Below, in pieces: positions 40,337 through 51,129 of a stretch of 64,000 nucleotides of DNA; positions within the stretch are counted from its first letter, which is position 1; every line of letters starts with the position of its first letter. The notes beneath the pieces were generated by a model. It searched no databases. It was not told the DNA's origin and saw only the letters and a program-made list of their open reading frames with translations. Origin of the DNA: Streptomyces griseoviridis. Its GTDB lineage: Bacteria; Actinomycetota; Actinomycetes; Streptomycetales; Streptomycetaceae. The position numbers and the translations under genes were made by a program. The DNA lies in NCBI RefSeq assembly GCF_005222485.1, contig NZ_CP029078.1, positions 7,255,501 through 7,319,500 of the forward strand. Direction: 5' to 3'.

Positions 40337-43186
40337 ATGATCCGACACGACGGGCGGGAGGTGACAGTTCGTATGGGTGACACGGCTGCGGTGGCCGGCG
40401 GAGCGGGGGAGCGGGTGCCCACCCGGCTCGCCGCCGTCTTCCTGCCCGCTCCCCTGCCCAGGGACGGCCGGATCGCGTTCTGGGACCCGGAGGACGGCCC
40501 GCTGCCCGCCGAGGACACCCAGCTCACCGTGGTACGGCCGCACGGGGCGGGCGTCCGCCGCAGGACCGTCCCCGCGCTCACCCTCCCGGTCGCCGAGGCG
40601 CTGCCGCTGCTCGCCCGCGCCCGCCGCGACCCGGCCGCCCACCCCGCCACCGCCTGCTGGGGCGCGGCCACCCTGCACGCGCTGCGCCTCACCGCGCGCG
40701 GCCGGCTGCTGCCCGGCCTGACCGCGGCCGGCCACGACGCCTGGCGGGCGGGACCCCTGGAGCCCGACGACATCGCGCACCTCCGCGCGGTCGCCGCCGC
40801 GCTGCCCGCCGAGGGCCACCCGGTCCCGCTGCCCGGCCCAGGACCGCTCAGGCTGCCCGACCCCGAGGCCCTGGTCCGTGCCTTCCTCGACGCCGTCGCC
40901 GACACCCTGCCCCGCACCCCGGCGGCCCCCTACGCATGCGGCCTGCCCTTCGCCGACCGCCGCCCGCAGCGCCTGCCGGGCGCCGAGGACTGGGCGGCGG
41001 AGGTCGCCGCCGGGATGGACGCGGGCGTACGCGTCTCGCTCCGCCTCGACCTCTCCGCCCACGACCTGTTCGACGCCGACGAGGACGTCCGGGGCGCGGG
41101 CGCGGCGATCGTCCAGGTGCACAGCCTCGCCGACCCCACCCTGGTCACCGACGCGGCCACCCTCTGGTCCGGCGGCGCCGACGCCGTGTTCGGACCCCGC
41201 GCGCGGGTCGACGCGGCGCTCGCCGTGCGCCGCGCGGCCCGCGTCTGGTCGCCCCTCGACCGGCTCACCGAACAGGACGTACCCGACGTCCTCGCCCTCT
41301 CCGACGACGAGGTGGGGGACCTGCTCGGAGTGGCCGCCACCCGGCTCGCGGCGGCGGGCGTCGCCGTGCACTGGCCACGCGACCTCGCACAGGACCTGAC
41401 CGTGGCCGCCGTGGTCCGCCCCGCCCCCGGCTCCGCGACCGACGGCACCGGCTTCTTCGAGAGCGAGGAACTGCTCCAGTTCCGCTGGCAGTTGGCCCTC
41501 GGCGGCGACCCCCTGAGCGACGCCGAGATGGACGCCCTCGCCGAGGCGCACCGGCCGGTGGTGCGGCTGCGTGACCAGTGGGTGCTCGTCGACCCGGCCC
41601 TGGTCCGCAAGGCCCGCCGACGCGACCTCGGCCTCCTCGACCCGGTCGACGCGCTCTCCGTGGCGCTCACCGGCAGCGCCGAGGTCGACGGCGAGACGGT
41701 CGAGGCGGTGCCGACCGGCGCGCTGGCCGCGCTGCGCGACCGTCTCACGGCCGGCGTGCGCCCCGCCGAGCCGCCGCCCGGCCTCGACGCCACCCTCAGG
41801 GACTACCAACTGCGCGGCCTGGCCTGGCTCGACCTCATGACCTCCCTCGGCCTCGGCGGCTGCCTCGCCGACGACATGGGCCTCGGCAAGACGATCACCC
41901 TCATCGCCCTGCACCTCCAGCGGGCCCGCCCCGAACCCACCCTGGTCGTCTGCCCGGCCTCCCTGATGGGCAACTGGCAGCGGGAGATCACCCGCTTCGC
42001 CCCCGGCGTCCCGGTCCGCCGCTTCCACGGCCCCGACCGCAGCCTGGACGACCTGAGCGGCGGTTTCGTCCTGACCACGTACGGCACCATGCGCGCCGCC
42101 GCCCCGACCCTCGCCGCACAGCCGTGGGGCATGGTCGTCGCCGACGAGGCCCAGCACGTCAAGAACCCCTACTCGGCGACCGCGAAGGCGCTGCGCACCA
42201 TCCCGTCCCCGGCGCGCGTCGCCCTCACCGGCACCCCGGTCGAGAACAACCTCTCCGAGCTGTGGGCCCTCCTCGACTGGACGACCCCCGGGCTCCTCGG
42301 CCCTCTCAAGTCCTTCCGCGCCCGGCACGCGCGCGCCGTGGAGAACGGCGAGGACGACGAGGCCGTGGCCCGGCTCGCGGGACTGGTCCGCCCGTTCCTG
42401 CTGCGCCGCAAGAAGTCCGACCCCGGCATCGTCCCCGAACTGCCGCCGAAGACCGAGACGGACCATCCGGTGCCGCTCACCCGGGAACAGGCCGCGCTGT
42501 ACGAGGCGGTGGTCAGGGAGTCGCTGCTCGCCATCGAGAGTTCCGACGGCATCGCCCGCCGGGGCCTGGTCCTCAAGCTGCTCGGCGCCCTGAAGCAGAT
42601 CTGCGACCACCCCGCGCTGTACCTCAAGGAGGACGCCCGCGGCGACCGCCTGCTCGGCCGTTCCGGCAAACTCGCCCTCCTGGACGAGCTGTTGGACACC
42701 GTGCTCGCCGAGGACGGCTCGGCGCTCGTCTTCACCCAGTACGTCGGCATGGCCCGCATGCTCACGTCCCATCTCGCGGCTCGGGCGGTCCCGGTGGAGC
42801 TGCTGCACGGCGGCACGCCGATCCCGGAGCGGGAGCGCATGGTCGACCGCTTCCAGGACGGCGCCACCCCGGTGCTCGTCCTCTCCCTCAAGGCGGCGGG
42901 CACCGGCCTGAACCTCACCCGCGCGGGGCACGTCGTGCACTTCGACCGCTGGTGGAACCCGGCGGTCGAGGAGCAGGCCACCGACCGCGCCTACCGGATC
43001 GGCCAGACCCAGCCCGTCCAGGTCCACCGCCTCATCACCGAAGGCACCGTGGAGGACCGCATCGCCGAGATGCTGGAGGCCAAGCGCGCCCTCGCCGACG
43101 CGATCCTCGGCTCGGGCGAGTCGGCCCTCACGGAACTGACCGACCGCGAGCTGACCGACCTGGTCTCCCTCCGGAGGCAGCCATGA
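40337..43186 (+). CDS. SNF2-family DNA-dependent ATPase (helicase-like)
   Basis: A 949-residue protein. The first 490 residues are an SNF2-associated N-terminal region; then come the two RecA-like lobes: Walker A DDMGLGKT (512-519), motif II VVADEAQH, motif III ALTGTPVENNLSELWALLD, and C-terminal motifs V-VI in LSLKAAGTGLNLTRAGHVVH and DRWWNPAVEEQATDRAYRIG. It would translocate on DNA and displace proteins, like RapA/HepA. ATG 40337 is used; ATG 40373 is an alternative. The next two genes overlap in turn, giving a three-gene operon with a disordered protein and a SWIM zinc-finger protein. Confidence 0.93.
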   Translation: MIRHDGREVTVRMGDTAAVAGGAGERVPTRLAAVFLPAPLPRDGRIAFWDPEDGPLPAEDTQLTVVRPHGAGVRRRTVPALTLPVAEALPLLARARRDPAAHPATACWGAATLHALRLTARGRLLPGLTAAGHDAWRAGPLEPDDIAHLRAVAAALPAEGHPVPLPGPGPLRLPDPEALVRAFLDAVADTLPRTPAAPYACGLPFADRRPQRLPGAEDWAAEVAAGMDAGVRVSLRLDLSAHDLFDADEDVRGAGAAIVQVHSLADPTLVTDAATLWSGGADAVFGPRARVDAALAVRRAARVWSPLDRLTEQDVPDVLALSDDEVGDLLGVAATRLAAAGVAVHWPRDLAQDLTVAAVVRPAPGSATDGTGFFESEELLQFRWQLALGGDPLSDAEMDALAEAHRPVVRLRDQWVLVDPALVRKARRRDLGLLDPVDALSVALTGSAEVDGETVEAVPTGALAALRDRLTAGVRPAEPPPGLDATLRDYQLRGLAWLDLMTSLGLGGCLADDMGLGKTITLIALHLQRARPEPTLVVCPASLMGNWQREITRFAPGVPVRRFHGPDRSLDDLSGGFVLTTYGTMRAAAPTLAAQPWGMVVADEAQHVKNPYSATAKALRTIPSPARVALTGTPVENNLSELWALLDWTTPGLLGPLKSFRARHARAVENGEDDEAVARLAGLVRPFLLRRKKSDPGIVPELPPKTETDHPVPLTREQAALYEAVVRESLLAIESSDGIARRGLVLKLLGALKQICDHPALYLKEDARGDRLLGRSGKLALLDELLDTVLAEDGSALVFTQYVGMARMLTSHLAARAVPVELLHGGTPIPERERMVDRFQDGATPVLVLSLKAAGTGLNLTRAGHVVHFDRWWNPAVEEQATDRAYRIGQTQPVQVHRLITEGTVEDRIAEMLEAKRALADAILGSGESALTELTDRELTDLVSLRRQP

Positions 43187-44012
43187 CCCCCGGCGCGGCG
43201 GACGCGGCCCGCAGGGCCCTGCGCGAGGCCCGGGAGAGACACGTCCGCGAGACGGCACAGGACCACGAGCCCCCGACGGAAGCGGCGGAGCCCGCACGTC
43301 CCGAGGAGGTGGAAGCGACGCCCGCACGTCCCGGGGAGACGGAAGCGGAGCCCGGACGTCCCGAGGGGACGACGCCTGAGAGGACGGCACCCGCGGGGAC
43401 TACACCGGAGGGGAAGCCCGCCGAAGCGGCGGCGCGGCGGACCGCCTTCGGCGCGCCACCCGCCCGCGCCGCCGATGCCGAACCGGCAGCCGCCGGGCCC
43501 CGACCGGGCGACGCGGCACGCGAGGCGCTGCGCCGGGCGGTCGCCGCCCGGCGGACACCGGGCGACGCGAGCGAGCCCCAGCCGACGAGGACCACGCCCC
43601 GAGCCCCCGGAAGCGCCCCCGAGACCGAGGCCCGGACACGTCCTGAACCACCCCGGACACCCCCGGCGCGACCCTGGCCGTCCTCCACACCGGACCGACT
43701 CCGTTCGACGGCACCACAGTCGGAGGGCGAGAACCACTCCGAGCAGCGGCCCGCCGACCTCGCCCGTGAGGCGCTTCGGGTCGCGAGGAAGGAGTCACGG
43801 CAGGCACGGGAGGACACCGAGCGGAGGCGGACGCCCCGCCCCTCGCATGGCCCGAACCCCGCCGCCCTCCAACTCCGCGACCTGGGAGAACTCCTGGACG
43901 GAGCCTTCCGGATGCCGACCGACGAGGACGAGACCGAGGCCACGGCGGAACAGCGACCCACCACACCTCCCACCCGGGAAACCGCGGCGGAGACGGGAGG
44001 GGGAGGGAAGCG

Positions 44013-44016
<4 letters not shown>
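43183..44016 (+). CDS. Disordered linker protein of the SNF2/SWIM operon
   Basis: A 277-residue protein dominated by Pro, Glu, Ala, Arg and Thr. Two short helices with a common pattern are visible: AADAARRALREARERH at the start and its relatives AAREALRRAVAARR (about 110) and LAREALRVARKES (about 195), suggesting three repeats of an AREALR helix linked by disordered acidic runs. No catalytic motif. It begins in the stop of the helicase gene (ATGA) and its own TGA overlaps the next GTG. It may tether the helicase to the SWIM protein; that is inference only. Confidence 0.65.
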
Positions 44017-45629
<1,613 letters not shown>

Positions 45630-45951
45630 GCGGAGCCGGGTCCGTCCCCGCCGTTCGACGGCCGGCCCGGTCCTCGGCGTCCGGGGCGCCGTGCGGTCGG
45701 CGCGGCGGGCCAGGGCGCGGGGTGCGCTCGATGCCGTCGAGCCGCGGGCGCCGTCGACGCGGGGCCGGCCGGTCCGTCGTCGCGTCGCTCGACAGGGCCG
45801 AACGGCACCGGCGCGACGGGGACCTTCGGCGCCCCGCGGGGCCGCTTCGGCACCCTGTGCGCTGCCGCCGCGAGGCGCTGTGATGGGAACCGCGCACGAC
45901 GCCCCCGCGCGGTCGCGGCGGGCGAAGCCGACCGGCTGGAGAAGAGGCTCC
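45630..45951. other. Intergenic region with several DosR-box-like sites
   Basis: About 320 bp without a gene before the cNMP-binding protein. GGGCCGAACGGCAC (45795-45808) and GGGACCTTCGGCGC (45819-45832) each differ by one base from the island's GGG(A/C)C-N4-GGCCC motif, and a looser copy lies at 45838-45855. Three phased sites suggest cooperative regulator binding. Confidence 0.5.
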
Positions 45952-46416
45952 ATGAGCACGACGACGACTCTGTTGAACGGGCTTCCACCGGCGAGCCGGG
46001 ACCGCATGATGAAAGTCGCCACCGAGGTGTTCCTCCCCGCCGGGACGCGCGTCTTCGAGGAGGGACAGCGGGCCGACCAGTTCTGGATCATCAGGACCGG
46101 CACGGTCGTTCTCGACCTGCACGTTCCCGGCCGCCGGGCCGCGGCCGTGGAGACCCTGGGCCCCGGCGACCTGCTCGGCTGGTCCTGGCTGCTCCCGCCC
46201 TACTCCTGGCACCTCGGGGCGGAGGCGAAGACGGCCGTCGAGGCGGTGCGGTTCGACGCCACCATCGTCCGGGCGCTCTGCGAGGCCGATCCCGCCTTCG
46301 GCAAGGCCCTCTCCCTGCGAGTCGCCCAGGTCGTGGCCGAAAGGCTCCAGAACACCCGCGTCCGCCTGCTCGACCTGTACGGGCCCTACGGCGGCGAGCC
46401 CGGTCGCCGCGTCTGA
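45952..46416 (+). CDS. Cyclic-nucleotide-binding-domain protein without a DNA-binding domain
   Basis: A 154-residue single CNB (Crp-like effector) domain: FLPAGTRVFEEGQRADQFWI starts the beta-roll, LGPGDLLGWSWLLPPYSWH occupies the phosphate-cassette position but lacks the canonical R-x-A pair that binds cAMP phosphate, so it may bind something else. No C-terminal helix-turn-helix is present, so it is not a transcription factor itself. GGAGAAGAGG lies 6 nt before the ATG. It starts the dormancy-like island, with three DosR-box-like sites upstream. Similar stand-alone CNB proteins occur in osd-type clusters. Confidence 0.82.
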   Translation: MSTTTTLLNGLPPASRDRMMKVATEVFLPAGTRVFEEGQRADQFWIIRTGTVVLDLHVPGRRAAAVETLGPGDLLGWSWLLPPYSWHLGAEAKTAVEAVRFDATIVRALCEADPAFGKALSLRVAQVVAERLQNTRVRLLDLYGPYGGEPGRRV

Positions 46417-46499
46417 GGGAGAAGGCACCGGAGGGCGGTCCGGAGCGCCCCTCCCGTCTGCGGCCGTGCCGCCGTCAGGTTCCGGTCGATCGCTCAAAA

Positions 46500-46513
46500 G
46501 GGCCGGACGGCCC
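46500..46513. promoter_or_regulatory. DosR-box-like site upstream of universal stress protein
   Basis: GGGCCGGACGGCCC, a 5-4-5 dyad, 80 bp before the start codon. It agrees with GGGAC-N4-GTCCC-type DevR boxes at the outer GGG/CCC and the spacing. Confidence 0.55.
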
Positions 46514-46592
46514 CTCGACGAGGGTGCGGTGGCCCAAGCCACCTCCGGCGCCTGGCTGCCAGTGTGGAGTGGGAGATCGCGAGGAGGCCGCC

Positions 46593-47495
46593 ATGGGCAC
46601 CGATCACGACGACACCCGCTGTGACGGACCGGTGGTCGTCGGCGTGGACGGGTCGCCCGGAGCCGCCGCGGCCGTCCGTTGGGCCGCGCGGGAGGCGGCG
46701 GAGCGGACCGTTCCGCTGCGTGTCGTCTGCTCCGTCCAGGACCTCGCCCGCGGTGCGCGTCGGCTCCCCGGCCTCGGGCGACCGGCCCTCGAGACCGGTC
46801 GTGACCTGGTGGCGGCGGCGGAATCGGGTGCCACCCGCGCCGAGCCCGGCCTGTCGGTAAGGACCTCGGTGAGCCGGGAACCCGCGCCGGCCGCCCTGGC
46901 CGACGCGGCGGGGAGCACCGGCACCGTGGTGGTCGGCGCACGGGGGAGCGGAGGCTTCGCGGGCCTGATGCCGGGCTCGGTCGGCCTGCGGACGGCGGCC
47001 CGCGCGCACGGGCCGGTCGTCGTGGTCCGCGGCACGGTCGGCGTACCGTCGCCCGCCGGTGAGAACGTCTCCACGGGGACGGTGCTCGTCGGGGGACGCG
47101 ACGCGAGCGACCTCGACGTCCTGCGCTTCGCCGCGCGGGCCGCTCGGCGCCGGAAGTCGTCCGTACGGCTGTTCAGCGCGTGGTCGATGCTGGAGAACGC
47201 CGGCCCCTCGGTCACCCTGCTCGACGGCCCGCGAGCCATCGCCGCGGCCGAGGCCGCCGCCGTGGGCCGGCTGACGGCCTTGCTCCGCGCCGAGTTCCCC
47301 GGCCTCACCGTCGCCGAGGACATCGTCCACACCCCGTCCGCGGCGGGTTCGCTGGTCGAGGCGTCCGCCCACGCGGATCTGCTGGTGCTCGGCGCCCGCC
47401 GTCCCCGTACGGCACCCGGAGTGGCACTCGGGCCGATCACACACGCCCTGCTGCACCACTCCCACTGCCCCGTCGCAGTCGTCCGGCACCACTGA
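46593..47495 (+). CDS. Tandem universal stress protein (two UspA domains)
   Basis: A 300-residue protein with two UspA domains (about 14-147 and 158-298). The first has the ATP-binding pattern VVGARGSGGFAGLMPGSVGL (G-x2-G-x9-G-S); the second ends LGARRPRTAPGVALGPITHALLHHSHCPVAVV with a weaker nucleotide loop. This two-domain form is the one found repeatedly in the M. tuberculosis DosR regulon (Rv2623, Rv2005c). ATG 46593 follows GAGGAGG. A DosR-box-like dyad is 80 bp upstream and the CBS-domain gene follows after 29 bp, so both probably respond to oxygen or redox stress. Confidence 0.92.
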   Translation: MGTDHDDTRCDGPVVVGVDGSPGAAAAVRWAAREAAERTVPLRVVCSVQDLARGARRLPGLGRPALETGRDLVAAAESGATRAEPGLSVRTSVSREPAPAALADAAGSTGTVVVGARGSGGFAGLMPGSVGLRTAARAHGPVVVVRGTVGVPSPAGENVSTGTVLVGGRDASDLDVLRFAARAARRRKSSVRLFSAWSMLENAGPSVTLLDGPRAIAAAEAAAVGRLTALLRAEFPGLTVAEDIVHTPSAAGSLVEASAHADLLVLGARRPRTAPGVALGPITHALLHHSHCPVAVVRHH

Positions 47496-47524
47496 CCGGA
47501 CCGTCCAGGAGGAGAGCGCGAACC

Positions 47525-48226
47525 ATGACGTCGAACCACCGGCTCGTCGCCGATCTGATGACACCCGACGTGATCACCGTCCGTGATGACACGACGTTCA
47601 AGGAGATCGCCGGGCTCCTGGCCGAGTACGGCATCACGGCCGTCCCCGTGGTCGACGACGAGAACCGCCCGACGGGCGTCGTGTCCGAGGCCGACCTGCT
47701 GCGCAGGGAGGCGGACCTGCTCGGTCCGGGAGAGGGGTCGCACATCCGCGTCGCACGGTCGGACGACGGGACGGCAAGCTGCGTCGCGAAGGCCCTGATG
47801 ACCGCGCCGCCGGTCACCGCGCAGCCGCAGTGGGACGTCGTCGAGGCGGCCCGTGTCATGGAGCGGCACCATGTCAAACGCCTGCCCGTGGTGGACGGTG
47901 CCGGTCGTCTCGTCGGCATCGTCAGCCGGGCCGACCTGCTGCGGGTCTTCCTGCGCCAGGACCACGCCATCCGGGAGGAGATCGCCGGTGACGTGCTGGC
48001 CAGGACCCTGGACATCCCCACCACCGACGTGACCGTGCACGTGGTCGACGGAGAGGTCACCCTCACCGGCACGGTGCCCCGGCGCAGCGTCCTCCCGGTC
48101 GTGGCGGGCCTGTGCCGGGGCGTCGACGGTGTCGTCGACGTCAGCTGCCACCTGGCGTACCGGGTCGACGACACCGCCGACCCGAAGCCCGCGGTCAGCG
48201 GGGCGGAGCCACGCGAGGTCCGATGA
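47525..48226 (+). CDS. CBS-domain pair with C-terminal BON domain
   Basis: A 233-residue protein: CBS domain 1 (LMTPDVITVRDDTTFKEIAG, ending GVVSEADLL), CBS domain 2 (LMTAPPVTAQPQWDVVEAAR ending LVGIVSRADLL), then a BON domain (DVTVHVVDGEVTLTGTVPRR). CBS pairs bind adenosine nucleotides and BON domains bind membranes or polymers, so it may sense energy state. Similar genes (Rv2626c, hypoxic response) belong to the DosR regulon. AGGAGGAGAG precedes the ATG. A second CBS-BON protein is encoded at the right edge of the window, so the island has two. Confidence 0.9.
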   Translation: MTSNHRLVADLMTPDVITVRDDTTFKEIAGLLAEYGITAVPVVDDENRPTGVVSEADLLRREADLLGPGEGSHIRVARSDDGTASCVAKALMTAPPVTAQPQWDVVEAARVMERHHVKRLPVVDGAGRLVGIVSRADLLRVFLRQDHAIREEIAGDVLARTLDIPTTDVTVHVVDGEVTLTGTVPRRSVLPVVAGLCRGVDGVVDVSCHLAYRVDDTADPKPAVSGAEPREVR

Positions 48227-48346
48227 GGGGCGTACCTGACCCGCCCGCGACACCGACCACCGGATGTCACGGACTCGGCGCTCCGATAGCGTGGAACCGG
48301 GATCACCCGGGTGGAGTGCCCACCTCGGCGGGACAGGAGCGTGGCG

Positions 48347-50077
48347 GTGGCCGAGTCCGGCGCGAACAGCGAGGGGCGGACCGCCCGTTCTCGCCTGGAC
48401 GACCTGCTGGACGAGCTCCAGACGAAGATCAACACGGTGCGCGGGACCCGTGAACGGGTGCACAGCCTCCTGGAGGCGGTGCTCACCGTGGGCCGTGAGC
48501 TGGACCTCTCCCAGGTGCTGCGGCGGATCGTGGAGACCGCGGTGGTGCTGGTGGACGCCGAGTACGGGGCGCTCGGGGTGATCAGCGAGCAGGATCAGGA
48601 CCGTCTCTCGGAGTTCGTCACCGTCGGCCTCGACGACGAGCGGGTCGCGCGGATCGGCGCGCTTCCCCAGGGGCACGGGATTCTCGGCGAGCTGATCAGG
48701 CACCCGGAGCCGCTGCGGCTCGCGCGGATCTCGGACCATCCGGCGTCCTACGGTTTCCCCGCCCACCATCCGCCGATGCACTCCTTCCTCGGGGTCCCGA
48801 TCCGGGTACGCGACGAGGTCTTCGGGAACCTCTACCTCACCGAGAGACGCGGCGGAGCCTCTTTCAACCGCGAGGACGAGACGGTGCTCGCGACGCTCGC
48901 GGTGGCGGCCGGCGTCGCCATCGAGAACGCCCGCCTGTACGAGGAGGCCAGGCGCCGTCAGCGGTGGCTGGAGGCGAACGCCGAAGTCACCCGCGCCCTG
49001 CTGTCAGGTGACCCCGAGACCCGGGCGCTCGAACTGATCGTGAGCAGCGCGGGCGAGATCCTCCAGGCGGACCTGGGGGTGCTCGCGCTGCCCATCGAGG
49101 GCTCGGACGACCTCCAGGTCGTCCTCGCGGTGGGCACGGGGGCCGAGGCGCACCGGGGTCTCGTGCTGCCCCGCGAGGGGTCGTTCATGGGGGTGGCCTG
49201 CGCGGGACCCGAACCGATCACCACCCCCGACGTCCGCAGCGATGCGAGGATCACCGCGGGTCCGCCGCGCTGGGCGGGGCTGGGGCCCGCGGCGGCCGTG
49301 TGCATGGAGGCGGGCACCACCGTGCGAGGCGTGCTGCTGCTGGCCCGCGCGGCCGGCCGGCCCGCGTTCACGTCGACGGAGACCGCGCCCCTGCGGAGCT
49401 TCGCCGGGCAGGCGGCGCTCGCCCTGGAACTCTCGGACCGGCGCCAGGTCAACGAGCAGCTCGCCCTGTTCGCCGACCGGGACCGGATCGCCCGCGATCT
49501 GCACGATCTGGCGATCCAGCGGCTGTTCGCGACCGGCATGACGCTCCAGAGCACCGTGCGGTTCGTCGCGGGGCCCGAGGGGTCCGAGCGGCTGCTGCGG
49601 GCGGTGGACGACCTCGACGAGACCATCAAGATCATTCGTTCGACGATCTTCGGGCTCCGCGCCCACGATCCTGGGGCCGTCGACGGGCGGGGTCTGCGCG
49701 CGCGGGCCGTGAAGACGGTCGACGCCGCCGTGCCCGCGCTGGGCTTCACCCCGGCCCTGCGGATGGAGGGGCTGCTCGACACGGACGTTCCCGTGGCGGT
49801 CGCCGACCACGCCGTCGCGGTGCTTGGGGAGGGGCTGGCGAACGTGGCCAGGCACGCGGGGGCGAGCGCCGCCGACCTCTCGCTGGTCGTCCGCTCCGGC
49901 GAGCTGACCGTCACCGTCAAGGACAACGGACGCGGCATGCCCGGCGGGGAGGGCCGCCGCAGCGGGCTGCGCAACCTCTCGGAACGCGCGGCGCAGGCGG
50001 GCGGCGAGCTGACGGTGGACAGGCCCGACGGGGGCGGGACGCGGCTGGTCTGGCGGGTACCGCTGCCCGGCGACTGA
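48347..50077 (+). CDS. osdK: DevS/DosT-like GAF-domain sensor histidine kinase (OsdK-like)
   Basis: A 576-residue cytosolic kinase: GAF-A (about 40-185), GAF-B (about 205-360), HisKA_3 with IARDLHDLAIQRLFATGMTL and an ATPase domain (GLANVARHAGAS, GMPGGEGRRSGLRNLSERA). GAF-A keeps SYGFPAHHPPMHSFLGVPIR and VFGNLYLTE, the DevS pattern; as I recall, the haem-binding His of DevS lies in the HPPM region, so oxygen/NO/CO sensing through haem is likely (His140/141 here). GTG 48347 has AGGAG 7 nt before it. The DevR-like regulator is convergent at 50245-50928, unlike the usual cotranscribed pair. Its stop begins a 9-bp tandem repeat. Confidence 0.9.
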   Translation: MAESGANSEGRTARSRLDDLLDELQTKINTVRGTRERVHSLLEAVLTVGRELDLSQVLRRIVETAVVLVDAEYGALGVISEQDQDRLSEFVTVGLDDERVARIGALPQGHGILGELIRHPEPLRLARISDHPASYGFPAHHPPMHSFLGVPIRVRDEVFGNLYLTERRGGASFNREDETVLATLAVAAGVAIENARLYEEARRRQRWLEANAEVTRALLSGDPETRALELIVSSAGEILQADLGVLALPIEGSDDLQVVLAVGTGAEAHRGLVLPREGSFMGVACAGPEPITTPDVRSDARITAGPPRWAGLGPAAAVCMEAGTTVRGVLLLARAAGRPAFTSTETAPLRSFAGQAALALELSDRRQVNEQLALFADRDRIARDLHDLAIQRLFATGMTLQSTVRFVAGPEGSERLLRAVDDLDETIKIIRSTIFGLRAHDPGAVDGRGLRARAVKTVDAAVPALGFTPALRMEGLLDTDVPVAVADHAVAVLGEGLANVARHAGASAADLSLVVRSGELTVTVKDNGRGMPGGEGRRSGLRNLSERAAQAGGELTVDRPDGGGTRLVWRVPLPGD

Positions 50078-50104
50078 AGCGACTGAAGCGACTGAAGCGA
50101 CTGA
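50071..50104 (+). repeat. 9-bp repeat giving four in-frame stop codons
   Basis: CGACTGAAG is repeated at 50071, 50080 and 50089, with CGACTGAGC at 50098. Since 9 bp keeps frame, the gene end carries four successive TGA stops (50075, 50084, 50093, 50102). Confidence 0.85.
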
Positions 50105-50244
50105 GCGGCGGGGTGGCGGGGCGATGAGCGGCGAAATGGCGGTGTTGCTCAGCGGCGGAGCCCGGTCGCGGCCGGACACCGGTCCTTCGCAGCGGACGGT
50201 GCCGCACCGCCGGGGCGCGGCGTGCCCAGGCCGTCCCGTTCCGG

Positions 50245-50928
50245 TCAGACGGCCGGCGGCTGGTGCTGGGTCGCCAGGACGGCGGCCTGGATGCGGCGTT
50301 CGACGCCGAGTTTGGCGAGCAGCCGGGAGATGTGGTTCTTGACCGTCTTCTCGGACAGGTAGAGCCGCTTGCCGATCTGGCCGTTGGTCAGTCCCTCGCC
50401 GATCAGCGCCAGGATCTCGCGTTCGCGCGGTGTCAGCTTGTCGAGGGTCTCGCTCTGCGGGTCCGGTGGGGCGTCGGCGCCCCGCAGGTTGTTCATCAGG
50501 CGGGCGGTGGTCGCCGGGTCGAGCATCGACTGCCCGGAGGCCACGGTCCGTACCGCCGACACGAGGTCGGACCCCTTGATCTGCTTCAGCACGTACCCCG
50601 AGGCGCCCGCCATGATCGCGTCGAGCAGCGCGTCGTCGTCATCGAAGGACGTCAGCATCAGACAGGCGAGAGCGGGCATCCGGTCGCGCAGGTCCCGGCA
50701 GACGGTGATGCCGTTGCCGTCCGGGAGGCGCACGTCGAGCACCGCGACGTCCGGGCGGAGCGCGGGACCCCGGGCCATCGCCTGGTCGATGGTGCCGGCC
50801 TCGCCGACCACCTCGATGTCCGGCTCGGCGTCGAGCAGGTCGCGCAGCCCGCGCCTGACCACCTCGTGGTCGTCGAGCAGGAAGACCCGCACCGGCCTCC
50901 GCTCCGAGAACTGCCCTGTGCCGTCCAT
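50245..50928 (-). CDS. osdR: DevR/DosR-like response regulator (OsdR-like)
   Basis: A 227-residue NarL-type regulator very close to M. tuberculosis DevR as I remember it: [20 protein letters not shown], phospho-acceptor D65 in [13 protein letters not shown], and MLTSF...[19 protein letters not shown], with the LuxR-type [23 protein letters not shown] ... [21 protein letters not shown]. It would be phosphorylated by the GAF kinase and bind GGGAC-type boxes. Two such sites stand in the spacer to the divergent Rv1733c-like gene. It probably controls most of the 45.8-64 kb island, autoregulating as in DevR. Confidence 0.92.
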   Translation of the reverse strand: MDGTGQFSERRPVRVFLLDDHEVVRRGLRDLLDAEPDIEVVGEAGTIDQAMARGPALRPDVAVLDVRLPDGNGITVCRDLRDRMPALACLMLTSFDDDDALLDAIMAGASGYVLKQIKGSDLVSAVRTVASGQSMLDPATTARLMNNLRGADAPPDPQSETLDKLTPREREILALIGEGLTNGQIGKRLYLSEKTVKNHISRLLAKLGVERRIQAAVLATQHQPPAV

Positions 50929-50985
50929 GACGTCCCTTCGTCCGGGTCCTCTCGGGATCGTCGCCCAGTGCGCCCCTCCCGTACA

Positions 50986-51032
50986 GGGCCGAACGGCTCC
51001 ATCCGGGTGCGGAACGGGGACCGGATGTCCCC
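50986..51032. promoter_or_regulatory. Two DosR-box-like sites in the divergent osdR spacer
   Basis: GGGCCGAACGGCTC (50986-50999) and the perfect dyad GGGGAC-CGGAT-GTCCCC (51016-51032). The latter keeps the GGGAC/GTCCC halves of the mycobacterial box with a spacer of five rather than four. They lie 58-104 bp from the osdR start and 98-144 bp from the Rv1733c-like start. Confidence 0.55.
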
Positions 51033-51129
51033 TCCGAGGCACCTCGGTGGCCCTGGTGGGGTGCCTCCAGGGGCTGCGAGGCTCGCCCTGTGGGAGGAAA
51101 CCCGGCCCAGGGCGGAAGGGTGGACGACG

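Noticed and set aside
39611..43390. Open frame of about 1250 codons on the minus strand opposite the helicase
   Set aside because: It is antisense to a well supported SNF2 gene, without family motifs, and of Arg/Gly/Val shadow composition.
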